A stretch of 64,000 nt of DNA from Wurfbainia villosa (lineage: Eukaryota; Streptophyta; Magnoliopsida; Zingiberales; Zingiberaceae), in NCBI GenBank assembly GCA_025175895.1, contig CM046006.1:69336288-69400287 (forward strand). Direction: 5' to 3'. The notes beneath the pieces are model-generated. The model was not told the DNA's origin and ran no database searches. It worked only from the letters and a program-made list of their open reading frames with translations. Below are positions 10,180 to 21,232 of this stretch, piece by piece. Numbering within the stretch: the first letter of the stretch is position 1; every line of letters starts with the position of its first letter. The translations under genes were made by a program, and so were the position numbers.

Positions 10180-11705
10180 GGAAAGTCTGGAAGCCTCGAC
10201 ATCTCGGGATCCTAGGAGAACCTGCTGCTGAACCGTTGATGCCACATGTACATGTGGTCGATCTGAAAGCTAGTGGATGCAGCGGCTGCTCGGTGCTCCT
10301 CCTCCCTAGCCCACTGTGCCTGCTGGGCATGCATGTGCTGCCGCATCTCCTGGTGGTAGGCGGCCTCATCCTGGCGATGGGCAGTCTCCTCTTGGAAGTA
10401 GATGCGGGCCTCGTCGTAGAACTCCTCAGCCCACTGGAAGTGCTCCTAGAAGCCCTGAAACTCCGCCTGCGTGTAGGCACTCTGCTCCTCCTATCGATGC
10501 CTTTGTACCTACTGCTCGGCGTATATATCGTCGAGGCACAATCGTAACTCTGAGAAATCATAGGCCGATGTACCTGCATCCTGCCCAAAAGTAGAAAAAG
10601 GTGGTGGTGCAGGTGCAGGCTCATGTCAACGTGGACTAGGTGAGCTCCTATGCATGTGTGGACTGGAGGGAGAGTGATGTAAAGGGGGAGAGATGGGCAC
10701 CGATGTGGATGGTCCCTCGTGTGGTGGGGACTCCACTATCAGGTCCAAGTGCTAGTTGACGCGTGTGGTGATGGTGGTACGATCAGGGTCGGGGAGCCTA
10801 AGGGCCGTCAGATTTTTTCTTACAAAGTATAAGGAGTGCCCTTCTCTCACAATCATCTTCATGGCCATGCACAACCTTAGGTCGATCCTAGGGCTCCCCT
10901 CTATACTCGCTAATGCAGTGTAATCGTACCCCATCCTATGGAAAATGTGGGTAAGTAGGCCTCCCACATTAATCTCTCCTCTCGCTGCTTTGCCAATCTT
11001 CACTAAGTGTATGATGAAGTGGGACCCTACATCGATGCTACTTCTTTCTTGTAGCATGTCCTAGAGGCAAAGCAACTCTCTAGCACTTACTACCCCGTCA
11101 CTCTCCTCACGACCAAATATACTGCTTGCCATTATTCGATGGAGGTATCGGAAAACGGGGTTTTGGAGGCGCAATGCTTTGGCTCTGGAAGGGTCATAAG
11201 CGTGCTCCCCCATCAATTCGGTCCAAAATATCCGAGAGTTAAACCCAATAGGGATTCTTTTCTCTCCCCCACTCGGCAAGCCAAAGCATGAATTCCATTG
11301 GTGGAGGGTCCATTCATGCTCAATGTTAAATATCCTAAAAGTTATCCTACCCTTTTCGCTCTCTCTACCCGTTAAAATTTCCTCCTCTAAGGAACTCAAA
11401 AATTCTAGAGCTATCCTAGGGTAGGTTGGGTGTTTTATTCCCATTATCTCTTCCCACCTCATTTTTGTAAATAGGGCTTGAATGTTACCCAACAACCCTA
11501 AAGACTCTAGCAAATCTTCATCAAGGTACCTAGTAGCAGTGAGTTTACGAGTAGAAATCATATTATATCTATCTCTATGTTCATTATTACGAAAAAGAAG
11601 GGTTGGTAGAGCGTTACCCTCCTCTGGAGCTTGAGGGGCTTTGGTTCTCCTTGCTTGTCGCTCCGAAGCACTGGATCGAGATGCCACTTTCTTGGTCCTC
11701 CTCAT
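10180..11705 (-). pseudogene. Athila-ORF1-like protein of the Gypsy element, decayed
   Basis: One minus-strand frame of roughly 500 codons starting at the Met at 11705. The N-terminus is Lys/Arg-rich. Then comes a globular part (residues about 45-210, with NIEHEWTLHQWNSCFGLPSG and YLHRIMASSIFGR) resembling the plant retrotransposon ORF-1 family found downstream of pol in Athila elements. The C-terminal part is Pro-rich, then a Glu/Gln/Ala-rich probable coiled coil. The frame is broken by seven stops: TAG at 11061-11063, 10752-10754, 10509-10511, 10491-10493, 10446-10448 and 10212-10214, and TGA at 10626-10628. It ends at a run of 16 C (10162-10177). The function of this family is unknown; env-like and regulatory roles have been proposed for Athila. 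The family name is from residue patterns only. Confidence 0.6.
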
Positions 11706-12188
11706 CCTTGCTTCTTTTGGCTTCCTTGAAGGTTGGAAAAGCTTCTAGGTGGTGGGGAAGAAGAATCCACACAGCTAGGGTAAGAAAAATCGAAGCACAC
11801 GGCGTAAATGGGGTGAAAACACACGGCTTGCTCTACTTAACCCGACGTGACACGACCATGTGAAAACACACGGTCAAGCCATGTGCGCCTCGGGTTGATG
11901 GGGCACGACCATGGGAAAACACACGGCCAGGTCATGTGTCCCCTTTTTTCTCCCCTTTTTGCACACCGGTCTGAATTTTCTCATACGCTTCGCCGTGTAA
12001 GCTAGTATTGATTTTATTTTTGCCTAACAAAGTTCTCTTCTGATCCTAATACTAAATGAAATGGAAATCAAAGTTCAAATTAACTAAGTGCATGCAATAC
12101 AATCAAAGGGAAACCGAAAAACTAAACTTGAGTTACCTCCCAAGAAGCACTTTTGTTTAAGGTCGTTTAGCTCGACCACACTCCATTA
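11706..12188 (-). other. Gypsy spacer where RT/integrase would be expected
   Basis: About 480 bp between protease and the ORF1-like frame with no polymerase similarity. Around 11840-11940 it repeats short palindromic ACACGGCC/CATGGTCGTG motifs like those in the element's LTRs. The loss of pol is clean, with no residual RT or integrase fragments. Confidence 0.65.
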
Positions 12189-14069
12189 TCAACTTGGCTC
12201 TGAAGGTTCAGTGAACCTCCATTCATCCATCTCTGTTTCTTCATCTGGTGGCCTCGGCTTTAACCTTCTGAAAGTGAAGTCGTCTAGGTAGGGAGCTCTA
12301 CACTCTGATAGGATGAAGAGGATGATCTCCTCATCTACCTCTAAGGAGATCTGGTGTGCCTTAACATCTATGCACGCCCCTACAGTCGCCAGAAAAGGCC
12401 TTCCCAAAATAATGGGATTCAGGGGATTAGGTCCTGTGTCTAGTATGATGAAGTCCATGGGTATCACGAAATTCTCAATCACCACAGGCACCTGTGCTAG
12501 CATGCCAACGGGCTTCTTGATCATGTCGTCTGCTATACATATCCCTATGCCCGTTGGTTGTATATTACCCAATCCCATCTCCAAATAGTATGCATAGGGC
12601 ATCACACTTACTGATGACCCCAAGTCGCACATCGCTTTATCGAAGCTCTCCCCATAAATTGAGTAGGGGATAACAAATTCATCAGGGTCCTCAAGCTATG
12701 GTGGAATCTTATCTTCAATTTTAGCTTGGTCAGGTAGGGTGGTAATCATGGCTGCACACCCCTTGGTGAATCTGTTTCTCGGTGCTACTCCCTCATTGTA
12801 TACTCCTTCCTCCTTTGCTTGACTCGACTCGGGTAGTAACGGAGAACTCTTAATAGGTTGCGACACGGATAGGGCTATCTGGGCCACTTGTGTCTCCAAC
12901 ATCTTTGTGTGACTTGCAAGACCGTCAATAGTGGCTTTCAAGTCTCTGAGTGACTCCTTTGTTTTCTGATGTTGGTGACAAAATTCCTCATTGGCCTTTG
13001 TTTGGGTAGCAATGAAGTCTTCCATCATCAGTTCCAGTCTGGACTTCTGTGGTTGCTACCCATACCCTCTTGATGATTGGAAGTTCCCGGAGTTATTCTT
13101 ATAGGAGAAATGCGGGTAATTCCTCCATCCGGGATTATAGGTACTGGAGTATGGGTTGTTGGGCCTTTGATTATAGTCCCCAACCGCATCAACATGCTCA
13201 ATCTGTTCTTCTGAGGTTCTCTGCCCTCCACAGTTGTCCTCTCGATATGCTATTGCTCCTTCTCCAAAGTCAATGGTTGCGCATGCAGATGTAGGATTCA
13301 AAGAGTCAAAACGTCTGCTAAGCGCGTCCATCCTTGCTGTTAAGTGGTCAATAGAGTTGATAGCATATTGTCCTGCTGTAGGAGCTGGGTGACCACGTTC
13401 GGAAGCCCATTGATGGTGGTTCTGGGCCATCTCTTCTATTAGCTCTTCTGCTTCCTCTATGGTCTTATTCATAAGTGCTCCTCCTGCAGCGGAATCCAGG
13501 GACATCTTCGTGGCGTATGCGATCCCATTGTAGAAGATGTGGATCACCAACCACCTTTCCAATCCGTGGTGGGGGCATTGGTAGAGTAGCCCCTTGTAGA
13601 GATCCCAAGCTTCGAATAGAGACTCTCCTTCCTTCTGATGGAAGCTTGTGATAAGATGGTGCATGTGAGTAGTCTTGCTTGGTGGGAAGTATTTGTTCAG
13701 GAACTGCTGCTCACATTACTCCCATGTAGTGATGCTTCCCGAAGGCATGGAGTGAAACCATGCCTTAGCCTTATCCCACAATGAGAACGGGAATAGGCCT
13801 AGGCGGATTGCATCAGCAGGGACTCCATTTATCTTTATTGTTGAGCAGATTTCCAGAAATACCTCTAGATGCCAGTTCGGGTCTTCAGTCGCAGCTCCCC
13901 CGAATTGACTCTGTTGGACCATATGTATAAGTGCTGGTTTAAGTTCAAAGTTGTTTGCCGCAATAGATGGTCCAACTATACTCGACCTAAATCCTCTAGC
14001 ACTAGGAGCTGCATAATCCCGCAGAGGTCGGCTACCTAGATTTACTTCGGATGCAGCTTGATCCTCCAT
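12189..14069 (-). pseudogene. Gypsy gag-protease polyprotein with three stops
   Basis: Single 627-codon minus-strand frame from the methionine of MEDQAASEVN at 14069. Residues about 50-210 are a retrotransposon gag core (WHLEVFLEICSTIKING, then LWDKAKAWFHSMPSGS). Instead of a zinc knuckle the protein has the WRNYPHFSYKNN motif near residue 312, characteristic of Athila/Tat gag. Coiled-coil-like sequence follows (residues 350-400). A retropepsin-type domain has CDLGSS near residue 482, matching the DLGA active-site pattern with Ser for Ala, and ILGRPFL further on. In-frame stops are TAA at 13716-13718, TAG at 13056-13058 and TAG at 12696-12698. There are no frameshifts, so decay has been by point mutation. 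RT does not follow. Confidence 0.85.
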
Positions 14070-14413
14070 CCTCTTCTGTTTGGCTTTCCGGCGATGATAG
14101 GTTCGTTTGATTTCTAAATCGATCGGAATCAAGCCTTTTGATCCTAAGCATCTAAGCATACGAAGAACCGAGGCACAAAAATTAGGAGTACTACCTAATA
14201 CTAAGAAACAGGAAATAAACAAATCTAGCTAACAAAATCAAAGAGCCAATAAGGAAATAGAAAACTACTGCTAAAATAAAATAAAATCTAAATCTAGATA
14301 TGGAAAATCTAAAACTGAAGTAAAATAAATAAAAAGGAAATAAAGCAAGTAAGTAAATCTAATCCTAAGTCCGATCCAATTATCCACTTCTCGATTCGAT
14401 ATCGAATTGATCA
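14070..14413 (-). other. Gypsy 5' leader
   Basis: A- and T-rich leader between primer site and gag start. Its upstream part could read as an N-terminal extension of gag (Met at 14222) but shows no gag-like residues, so I start gag at 14069. Confidence 0.55.
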
Positions 14414-14432
14414 GTCCCCGGCAACAGTGCCA
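14414..14432 (-). promoter_or_regulatory. Gypsy primer-binding site, tRNA-Asp type
   Basis: Minus strand TGGCACTGTTGCCGGGGAC, a few bases from the 5' LTR end. It is close to the TGGCGCCGTTGCCGGGGA primer site of plant Athila/Tat elements. Confidence 0.85.
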
Positions 14433-14438
14433 AAAACT

Positions 14439-15785
14439 TGATACACGCGAACGCGACCTCAAATCTTGCGATGGATACCGTCGAGGACTCGAAGTGCACG
14501 CTCATGCTCAATGCCCATAAGTGCATGGATGTCGTCAAGTAATAAAAAATTATCGATCCCACAGAGACTGAGATTCGAGTATCGATTTGTTCAGTGGTGT
14601 TATTGTACGGAAGTCAAATCTAAAGGGTTGCGATTGCAAGGTTTGTCGGTGGACTAAACTCTAGTACAGTGTCACATGGAGGAAGAAGGAGCTTGCCGCG
14701 AGATCTTTAAAAGAGATTCTAGGACTTCGATTTCGCTTGTGTGTTGCAAAACATGCTATCAACTGGGCGTTGCCTAAATGTCTAACTATGGTCTTGTGGA
14801 AGGGACATTATACACTCTCCCGATGAGCCACCGCATCTATCGGGAGCTATCTCTGTCTTATAAGGACGGGATAGGTGGTACGAGGATGCCAAATCAATCC
14901 CTGCGACGAACCATTTCCAGTTCTATCGCATCCTTCTACCCACGGTTACAAGAGATTAGGTTTACCCCTAGGTTCCTTGTATAAATCCCCTAAATCTTAG
15001 ATACGAGGGTTGTCACCCCTCGTATCGCCTAGGCACAGTAGATAGAAAACCAAATACACATAGATATTTGTATAAACAAATCCCAATTGCAAATTCAAAC
15101 TCAAAAACAGAATTCAATTTGTAGCAACATGTCATACGCACACAAACTACTCCCTAATCCTAGAATCGAAGAAACTACTCCATAGATAGGAGAGGAGAAT
15201 CACAAGGCATATTCATGTTCGAATTAATCATAAATAAAATGCAAGAACAGAAAGTTACAATGCCGATGTGGCCTTCTCTTTGGCGTTGAAGTGCAGAACT
15301 TGGGTCTCCGGCGGTGTTCTTCCTCCCCGTTGCGAGTTCCTGAAGCTTTTTAGGGCTTCGGTGTGCCGTCCCAACCGTCGTGCCTCTCCCCTAGGGTTTG
15401 GGCGGAGCTCTCCTTATATAGACATCACATCGGATTGTTGCAAAATTCAGAAAAAACCCTAGTCGCGTAAATCTGTTGGGCCGCCACACGACTGTGTGTG
15501 GCCCTGGGATGGCTGATCTCGCCCATTGGACACGACCGTGTGTAGCCACACGCCCTGGCCATGTCCCATTCTGCGTCTAGCTGCGAAATGCCCTTCTTTT
15601 ACTCCGAAAGTGCGCCTTTTCCCTCGAAATGCTATCCTGAATGCAAAAGTACAAAGAGCAGATCTCCGAATCAGAAAATAGGAAATGCATGCAAAATAAA
15701 GTGACATATGCATGAAACTAACATAAAATGTAATGAGATGTGAGCGAAAACTACTCCAAAAACCCTATATGTTTTGCTCACATTA
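14439..15785 (-). repeat. Gypsy 5' LTR
   Basis: 1,347 bp; minus-strand start TAATGTGAGC (ancestral TGATGTGAGC as in the other LTR) and end GTGTATCA. TATATAAGG promoter core at about 15413-15421 (minus strand). It aligns throughout with 2536-3829 plus 9215-9295, with scattered substitutions and a few small indels. Confidence 0.85.
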
Positions 15786-16158
15786 ATGACCGAAAAGAGA
15801 GAAATCATCAATAAATATAATGAAATAGGAAGCTCCATGTCTAGCCTTCACATTCATTGGACCACAAATATCCGAATGAATTAATTGCAATGGTGACTCA
15901 ACCCTAATAGCCTTACCAAATGGTTTCCTAGTTGCTTTTCTAGCAAGACAATGCTCACATACAGACAAACTAATCTTAGCAGGAGAGCCCAAGTAACCCT
16001 CTTTAGCTAACTTATTCATGAGATCTTGTCCTATTTGTCCTAATCTAGCATGCCAAACTTCATTAGTTATTTTTGCATCACTAGTAAGAGCAATGTTCCA
16101 AAAACAACTATCAATCGCACAATTGACATTTGGTTCCACATCAAGAACCATAAAACCA
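15786..16158 (-). pseudogene. Copia-0 GAG-pre-integrase and integrase start
   Basis: Minus-strand fragment between two insertions. It reads an HARLGQ-type GAG-pre-integrase motif, then CEHCLARKATRKPFG (the zinc-binding Cys pair), then HSDICGP, the first catalytic Asp of the integrase, and ends within the IDDFS motif at the Gypsy insertion. On the other side it starts at the CACTA boundary. With the CACTA and one CCA copy left out, the frame runs on without a shift from the piece at 58143. With the Gypsy and one TSD left out, it runs towards the piece ending at 2535. Confidence 0.88.
16156..16158. repeat. TSD of the CACTA element, left copy (CCA)
   Basis: Matches CCA at 58140-58142. Three-base duplications are the rule for CACTA transposons, and the host Copia-0 frame is restored without a shift when one copy is left out. 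Confidence 0.85.
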
Positions 16159-16563
16159 CACTATAACAAAAAATCGAATAGACAATGGTGAAAAAACATC
16201 GTCTATTAGCAAAAAAATCCATAGTAAATCGACCCGTTGTGAAAAGTGGGTCGGTCAAAGACAACGGTGAAAAACCGTTGTAGATTTAAGGAAAAGACTA
16301 CGGTGAAAAACCGTTGTCTATGAGCAAAAAAATTCGTGGTAAATCGACTCATTGTGAAAAGTGGTTCGGACAAAGACAATGGTGAAAAACCGTTGTCGTT
16401 TCAAGGATAAGACAAAGGTTTTTAACCGTTGTCTTTGAATGAACAACTTTTCACAACGGGTCGATTTACCATGGATTTTTTTGCTCATAGACAATGGTTT
16501 TTCACCGTTGTCATTTCTCAACGGTTACTCTAGAACACAATAAACCGTTGTAGATTTATAGTG
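16159..16563. repeat. CACTA left terminal and subterminal repeats
   Basis: Starts with the CACTA terminal repeat and contains at least eight AACGGTT/AACCGTTGTC units in both orientations. Sequence around 16208-16247 recurs inverted at about 16444-16485, and a third, direct copy starts near 16322, so the region can form large hairpins. Such subterminal arrays are the binding sites of CACTA transposase proteins. Confidence 0.8.
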
Positions 16564-16813
16564 TTGCATTTTTAATATAAATCATACAACAACAAAAAGA
16601 ATTATAGAAAACACATATACACTCGCACTTGTAGCAATGTAAAGTACAAGGTCACATCACATTTTAAATGATCACTCTTAGAAACATATATATTAAAAAA
16701 TACTGTGGAAAAACAACTACACATCATATGCACCAAAAGTATTATGCATAATAAGCAAAACACTTATAGATTACCACATGTAACCAAAAGAGGTATGTAC
16801 ACTTAAATCTCTC

Positions 16814-17091
16814 CTAATCATCAGATATGTGATCTTGTATGCATTCAGCCCACTCCGAACGTACTTCATCAATTTCCTTTGCAGCTATCACAGATTTTGC
16901 GAATTGCATGTGAATAAATGAATGAAAATGTAATTAAACACTATGGTATCAATAAGAAAATTTGAAAATATATCTAATATTACTATTGATCGTAGGGAAG
17001 ACTTATCAAAGGATGCAACACCTTCAATTATCTCTCTCATATATCGCAAAACAAAATAACCGCATTGAGCTCCATCCGGTTGAAGGGGAAC
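16814..17091 (-). pseudogene. CACTA second gene, Ulp1-like cysteine protease end
   Basis: Two minus-strand exons inferred from reading frame and splice signals. Exon 17091-16984 (36 codons) reads VPLQPDGAQCGYFVLRYM, with the Gln and catalytic Cys arrangement of the C48/Ulp1 protease domain (Q..D....CGY). It is preceded by an acceptor (TATCACAG) and followed by a donor GTAATATT. Exon 16876-16814 reads EIDEVRSEWAECIQDHISDD and stop TAG; both exons are whole codons in phase 0, with a 107-bp intron. Ulp1-like genes are known passengers or second genes of plant CACTA and Mutator elements; their role is unsettled. Upstream exons carrying the catalytic His and Asp are not recognisable; 17092-17861 reads mostly as intron. 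Whether the gene was intact at insertion is unknown. Confidence 0.65.
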
Positions 17092-17861
17092 CTGTGATAG
17101 AGAAAATTATAGTAGTTATTCTGATAGTAAAATTTGATACATAAATTACACACGACAAAAAAAAAGTTGTCATAAGGGAAATTTGATATCACAAATTTTT
17201 GTTTTTGTATTTCTTTTTCTGTCGTCTTTAACTTATATGGCAAATCAGCGTCAATTTTAGTCTTACCCTTTTCAAGGTTTGTACCTCCTCGTTTGCTTTG
17301 ATTTGTTGTCATAGAGTTGACAACCTATTAATCACAAAATCTGCAATTTGCAAATATAAGGTAAATATCATAAATTAGTGTTGGAGATAACAACAAATAT
17401 TAAACTTGCAACTTCTGTCTTGTGTGAGTTGACAACAAAAAATTCAGCTTTAGATGAATATAATCTACAGTTGGCATGCTTAGTATCATTAATTATATAA
17501 AAGTTCATGAACAGAACTCATATACAAATAAGAAAGTTTATTTTCAAAAGGAATATGATCATGTTGCAGCTCACACGTAGCTGAGCTTGCTAAATATCTG
17601 CGATTGATATGAAATAAGATGATATAATTCCTGCCCTAGATAATGTTTCACCTTCAACTATGCTTTCTTCATTGCATTAAGTAAACAGATATATAGTATA
17701 TGTGCATCTGGTTACAGTCAGGCATCTTTAAGCTTCGTGTTCCTATCACATGATTGAAAAGATAATAATAGGTACCAGAAAACCACATAATAAGGGGTCT
17801 AGAGCCGGAACCTAGGGTTTGCTTTAGGAAAACAACAAGAAAGAAAACTTGGCAAACCACT
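17092..17861 (-). other. CACTA interior, probable intron sequence
   Basis: AT-rich, with no frame resembling known proteins. A 40-codon basic stretch at about 17190-17312 (Lys-rich) could be part of an exon of the Ulp1-like gene, but I cannot confirm splice sites for it. Confidence 0.4.
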
Positions 17862-17866
17862 AGTGC
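17862..17866. repeat. TSD of solo LTR, left copy (AGTGC)
   Basis: Identical to 33461-33465, directly after the LTR end GGGCGTGACA. It marks insertion of this LTR into the CACTA interior. Confidence 0.82.
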
Positions 17867-18293
17867 TATAAAATACCGCAGATATATATATATATATATA
17901 TATAAACTCTAATTAATACCTAAACTAGGTATTAATTTGGAGGGAGTTAATCAAACCTAGGTTGGGTCTTATAGGGTAAGAACCCAATAAGCATTGTTTA
18001 AAGCCCAACCCGTTAAAACCCACCCGACCCGTTAAACCAATAAAGGCAGTCGCTTATTCCTTTTCGATTCTCGCCGAAGACTCTGCCTCGTCCGAGCGTT
18101 TCGCGCACGCCGCGAAACGCTTCCACCGACTCCGCCGCCGGCGCTGCCCTTTCCCAAGCCTCACTTCCTCTTCTTCCTCACGCGCAGCGGCACCTCCACT
18201 TCCTCACCGCACGCACACGAGCGACTCCTCTCCCTCACAGAGACACTCTCGATCTCCCTCGCCTCTCCCGTGATCTCTCTGTGCCGTCGTCTC
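17867..18293 (+). repeat. Solo Gypsy LTR, left part
   Basis: Starts TATAAAATACC, a mutated form of the TGTAAAATACC start of the related LTRs at 25077 and 32775. It is preceded by the TSD AGTGC (17862-17866), matching 33461-33465. It contains a short (AT)n run and a GC-rich, Pro/Arg-coding-like stretch typical of the head of this LTR family. At 18294 it is cut by the inverted array. Confidence 0.75.
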
Positions 18294-21232
18294 CATCATC
18301 ACCTTTGTCAAACAAGTCCGTGGTATAGTAATGCTTAAAAGCATCCCATCCACATTCGTAGGAATAACAAAATCAATACAAGGAAACAACAACTACGATG
18401 GTCGACTGCGCAACTCCAACTACCACCATCAATAGTGGCCAAGTTACGCAACTCCAACAATTACAAAAGGATCCAATCGTGTTCAGGATACACGATTCTT
18501 AAATCCAGTGACGACTAAATCGTTAATTAGTCTAGCAACTTAATCGAAATTCATACAATTCATACCAAGTATGAAATTGTCGTCTTTACACACCTGCATC
18601 CTCTTTACTCTACGCTGATGATATATATTAATCATCACAACGACAATGATAATTGTATGACTCCATGTCAATATCAACACTCCCGTCGCAAATCAACCTT
18701 AGAGTATACACAGGTGTCATTTGCTGATCTAAACAGATCATTTATCCACAACGAAGGATCTTCATTTAAAACAACTACTGTATTCATCATCGATAATCGA
18801 TGCATAATTTCAAAGGTTTATCCCTCTTTTATCAACGAGTTCTGGATCTTCTCAAGGAGGAATACTGGGATAGATAAATATCCCCTCCAACATCTCCTAT
18901 GATCGCAACTCACATTATTCCAATTTCCATAATGTTTAACAACACTGATACCAACAAAAAAATATCATTCGATATGTGATCTTCGATACCGAACTATTTT
19001 CGCAATCATTTCGATCATCTACTCCACTTGCCTAAGCAACGGCAAGCCTTGGAGTTCATCCGAAATTACATCCGAATGCTCTCAGATTATACGCACATCT
19101 GAAAGACATATCGTACCATACTTCTAACAATTTGACCATCCGTAAGGATATGTCTACAGTAAAAGTATGTATATCAAAGTCTAAGGACACCCCTTAACTT
19201 TTTAATTGTTGGTCCACATCTCACCTGACAGTAGAGATACCACCGACCTACAAGTCGATGTATAGGAACCCCTTCTTATCCAACTGAGAATGTTCTAGAT
19301 ACAGATACCTGTAACTACAAGCATCTCTCAACATATTAACCTAGAGGGTAAACTAAAGTAATACCCTGAACGATCAAATATCTGTCGATCCGATCCAAAG
19401 GCTCCTCGTAGGTCTCGGTCTTTCTCCGAAGAGAACCATATCAGATCTAATAGTTCGCGACAAAGCGGTCGCATTCCTGCGATGAATGATCCGAGAATTT
19501 TTCCTAGATCATCCGATCCCATCACTTAATCTTACGAGCTGCGACTGCAGAATACCGAATAGATACGACCTTCATCGTATACTCTCTCTTCTGTACTAAG
19601 CAAAACACATCTAGAGGTAACTGTTTGTTGTTTTCTGCTGAGTCTTCTACAATGTCTTCTACTGATGCTGCTTCTGTGTTGATTTCTGCTGAAGGGGAGT
19701 ATCAAGGAACTCCAACCACGCCTGAGGAAGTAGGTTGTTGCTGATGAGATAACTTAATCCTCTGTGCTGATCTCTGCTGTCGAGGCGATACATCATCCTC
19801 CCGGAACACCATTGGTAGTCTTCAACTGAGTCTTCAAAATACACCACCTCCTCTGTACTGGTTGCTCACAATAGCATCAGATGAACTGATCCAACGGATA
19901 TCTGAATTCACGTGTCTTCGTGATCTGCACTTCACGCACACAATCCTTTCGAAGTCTTTGTTCTGATTTTACTGATATCCTCGAGAAAATCCTGATGATC
20001 TGCAGTTGGTCTTCCATAATCGGAGAGTAGCTCAAAGCCTATGACTCTGATCTTGCTCCTTTTATCCAATAGTCGGAGACTTCTGACTCTAATAAGTTGA
20101 CCTGCAATATTTTCTTATCGGTCTCCAACTCTTAAACCCTTGTACGAAGTCATTTCTAAACTCCTGTCTCAATCCAACGTCTTTCGGCAGGATCTGGTAG
20201 AAGATCCCGACATCCTTATCCAACTATAAGCCAATAACTCTGGGTGGCTTAAATCATCCATTAATCTTCTTGAGCTATTAGGTGGTAGTAACCTCTGCAA
20301 GTCTCACAACTCTGCACAGTACACTATTACTAACCGATCGCCCTTTCTGGAAGCTCAAGAATTCCTTAGAATGTGTCACTAAAAGTGACCCAGGAAAATA
20401 TTCTCTTTCAACATTACTAAACCAATATCAAGTGATGTTTTATTTCCCGAAGGTCATTTTCTGCATTTATCACCAAATACCGGCTCGATCCCGATAATAG
20501 TATGCAAACCACTCTTCTTTCTCGGTATAACATGAGTTAAGTACTCAAAAGTATTCTCAAAGTTATACAACTCAGTACGACCAACCCAGGGATAAAATCC
20601 CTATGAAACACCATAACCTAGACTTTCGCTATCTGCATCACAATAGTCTACAAGTCTGTTCATTACCCACAGGTAATGATCTGACTAGTACAGTTAGTGA
20701 AAATCTCTAAGGCTGAAATCTCTAATTTCAACCAGAAATGTGACGACTTGACCCATGTTTTTCCGACTCAGTATCAGTCGGCTCTCAAAGGTAAATCACC
20801 TTTTCGACACGGTTCAAAACTCACAAACTCAACAGGTCATTCCCGTGGTCAACTCATAACACGGTTACGAATAATAACTGACATACTACAGGTTATTTCC
20901 TGGTATAAGCATCTAAATGCATAGCCAACATAACCGAGAGTATAAACCCTAAAGGCCACTCCGGTTGGTCGCCTCGGTGGATGACCCCTATTACAAGTCT
21001 GCACAGGTGTCATAACTATATTGTATACACCTACTAATCAAATTTAGATAAATATCTACTAAACCATAAGTTTTTCAGGAATTCTTACCTCGTGCTACTT
21101 GGAGCTCAGGCCGCTGTCCATCTCATCTCAGAAAACCAAAACCGAATAAATCGATTCCCGAGAATCCAAGACTCGACTCAAAAACAACATAGTATGACAT
21201 CGCAGAACCTTGGGCTTTGATACCACTAAAGT
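18294..21232 (-). pseudogene. Gypsy internal region, second copy, truncated
   Basis: Matches 26110-29064 closely and stops abruptly at 18294. Primer site at 21212-21225 (minus strand TGGTATCAAAGCCC, one base off the tRNA-Met type). Frames are full of stops; I recognise no intact gag, protease or RT. A Gln/Ser-rich stretch around 19640-19860 may be gag spacer. Confidence 0.6.

Larger units (their letters stand above)
2536..15785 (-). mobile_element. Ty3/gypsy Athila/Tat-like element without RT or integrase
   Basis: Complete LTR-bounded element on the minus strand, 13,250 bp of which about 7.9 kb is its own (the rest is an inserted Copia). The LTRs start TGAT and end ATCA, except that the outer 5' LTR start has mutated to TAAT. 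The flanks ATAAC (2531-2535) and ATGAC (15786-15790) are a 5-bp TSD with one mismatch. The primer site next to the 5' LTR matches the tRNA-Asp type used by Athila/Tat elements, and the 3' side has the GGGGGAAG polypurine tract preceded by the usual GAGGACAAGCAAA stretch. Internal genes in order are gag-protease (14069-12189) and an Athila-ORF1-like frame (11705 to about 10180). I find no RT, RNase H or integrase between or after them. Confidence 0.85.

Noticed and set aside
10158..10547. A 129-codon plus-strand frame opposite the Athila-ORF1-like frame.
   Set aside because: The minus-strand frame has the coherent Glu/Gln-rich coiled-coil pattern and continues the upstream frame. The plus-strand frame is its shadow.
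10752..11705. A host gene encoding a plant mobile-domain or similar protein.
   Set aside because: It lies between protease and polypurine tract of a bounded Gypsy element on the same strand and resembles the Athila ORF-1 family.
16159..16563. A stand-alone 405-bp miniature transposon bounded by CACTATAA and TTATAGTG.
   Set aside because: The 3-bp flanks do not match at the right side, whereas the CACTA end at 58139 gives a perfect CCA duplication with the left flank. The block is better explained as the subterminal region of the large element.
18618..18902. A 94-codon plus-strand frame repeated at 26480-26734.
   Set aside because: It is antisense to the Gypsy internal region, has no domain, and its two copies are kept only by the recent duplication.
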